A stretch of 26,612 nt of DNA from Blattamonas nauphoetae. Taxonomy: Eukaryota; Preaxostyla; Oxymonadida. The notes below the pieces were generated by a model, which searched no databases, was not told the origin of the DNA, and worked only from the letters and a program-made list of their open reading frames with translations. The DNA lies in contig JARBJD010000644.1 in the NCBI GenBank assembly GCA_033064195.1, positions 1-26,612 of the forward strand. Reading direction: 5' to 3'. A program made the position numbers and the translations under genes. Position 1 is the stretch's first letter, and each line of letters opens with the position of its first letter. Positions 26,597 through 26,612 of the stretch are shown here, in pieces.

Positions 26597-26612
26597 TCAA
26601 TCGAGTGAATTT

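Larger units (their letters stand above)
10406..26612 (+). mobile_element. Maverick/Polinton, virion-gene side
   Basis: From the axis rightward: terminal repeat with its own gene, fibre-like gene, unknown 136-aa gene, two capsid-like paralogs, a run of small genes and a packaging-type ATPase. This is the morphogenesis half of a Polinton; the right end lies outside the window. It is interrupted by a 5.3-kb DNA transposon in the terminal repeat and looks broken in two or more genes, chiefly the second capsid copy and the ATPase. No gene outside the repeats is duplicated on the left side, so the two halves could come from one genome type. Confidence 0.8.

Overview
This window is mostly the remains of Maverick/Polinton elements (large, protein-primed DNA transposons or endogenous viruses) in an AT-rich protist genome. 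Compact intronless genes with very short gaps fill both sides: retroviral-type integrase and protein-primed polymerase B on the left, capsid, fibre and packaging-ATPase genes on the right. The one clearly cellular sequence is a decayed surface-protein gene near 15.2-16.2 kb. Its closest resemblance in my memory is to large surface-protein families of oxymonads (Blattamonas-like metamonads). A trichomonad is the main alternative. Host identity is therefore inference, not seen directly.

Layout. Positions 1-7235 hold, all on the minus strand, integrase, a 99-aa gene, polymerase B (interrupted by a 521-bp MITE with an 8-bp target duplication) and a 129-aa repeat-domain gene. Positions 7095-9690 and 10406-18296 are two arms of one large inverted repeat, about 2.6 kb each once a 5.3-kb insertion in the right arm is discounted. 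Each arm carries a gene near the axis, about 1.2-1.8 kb of conserved non-coding DNA, and the 5' part of the 129-aa gene. The 715-bp spacer between the arms holds a MULE transposase fragment. I read the arms as Polinton terminal inverted repeats facing each other, so the window shows the end of one element meeting the end of another (or of the same genome, permuted). The non-repeated gene sets on the two sides do not overlap: replication and integration on the left, virion genes on the right.

The right side (18.3-26.6 kb) carries a fibre-like protein with an S74-type intramolecular chaperone domain, an unknown 136-aa gene, two tandem capsid-like paralogs, two small MAPG-type proteins, four further small genes and a divergently oriented FtsK/HerA-type ATPase. 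About a dozen start codons sit directly behind a T-rich block ending in a TAAATG-like sequence, which looks like a common element-specific promoter.

The element copies look old and partly broken: a handful of genes appear interrupted, while the fibre, the main capsid gene, the right-arm terminal-repeat gene and the small structural genes look whole. Two later DNA transposon insertions, a hAT-like MITE in the polymerase and a 5.3-kb element with TTA duplication in the right terminal repeat, show that decay continued after integration.
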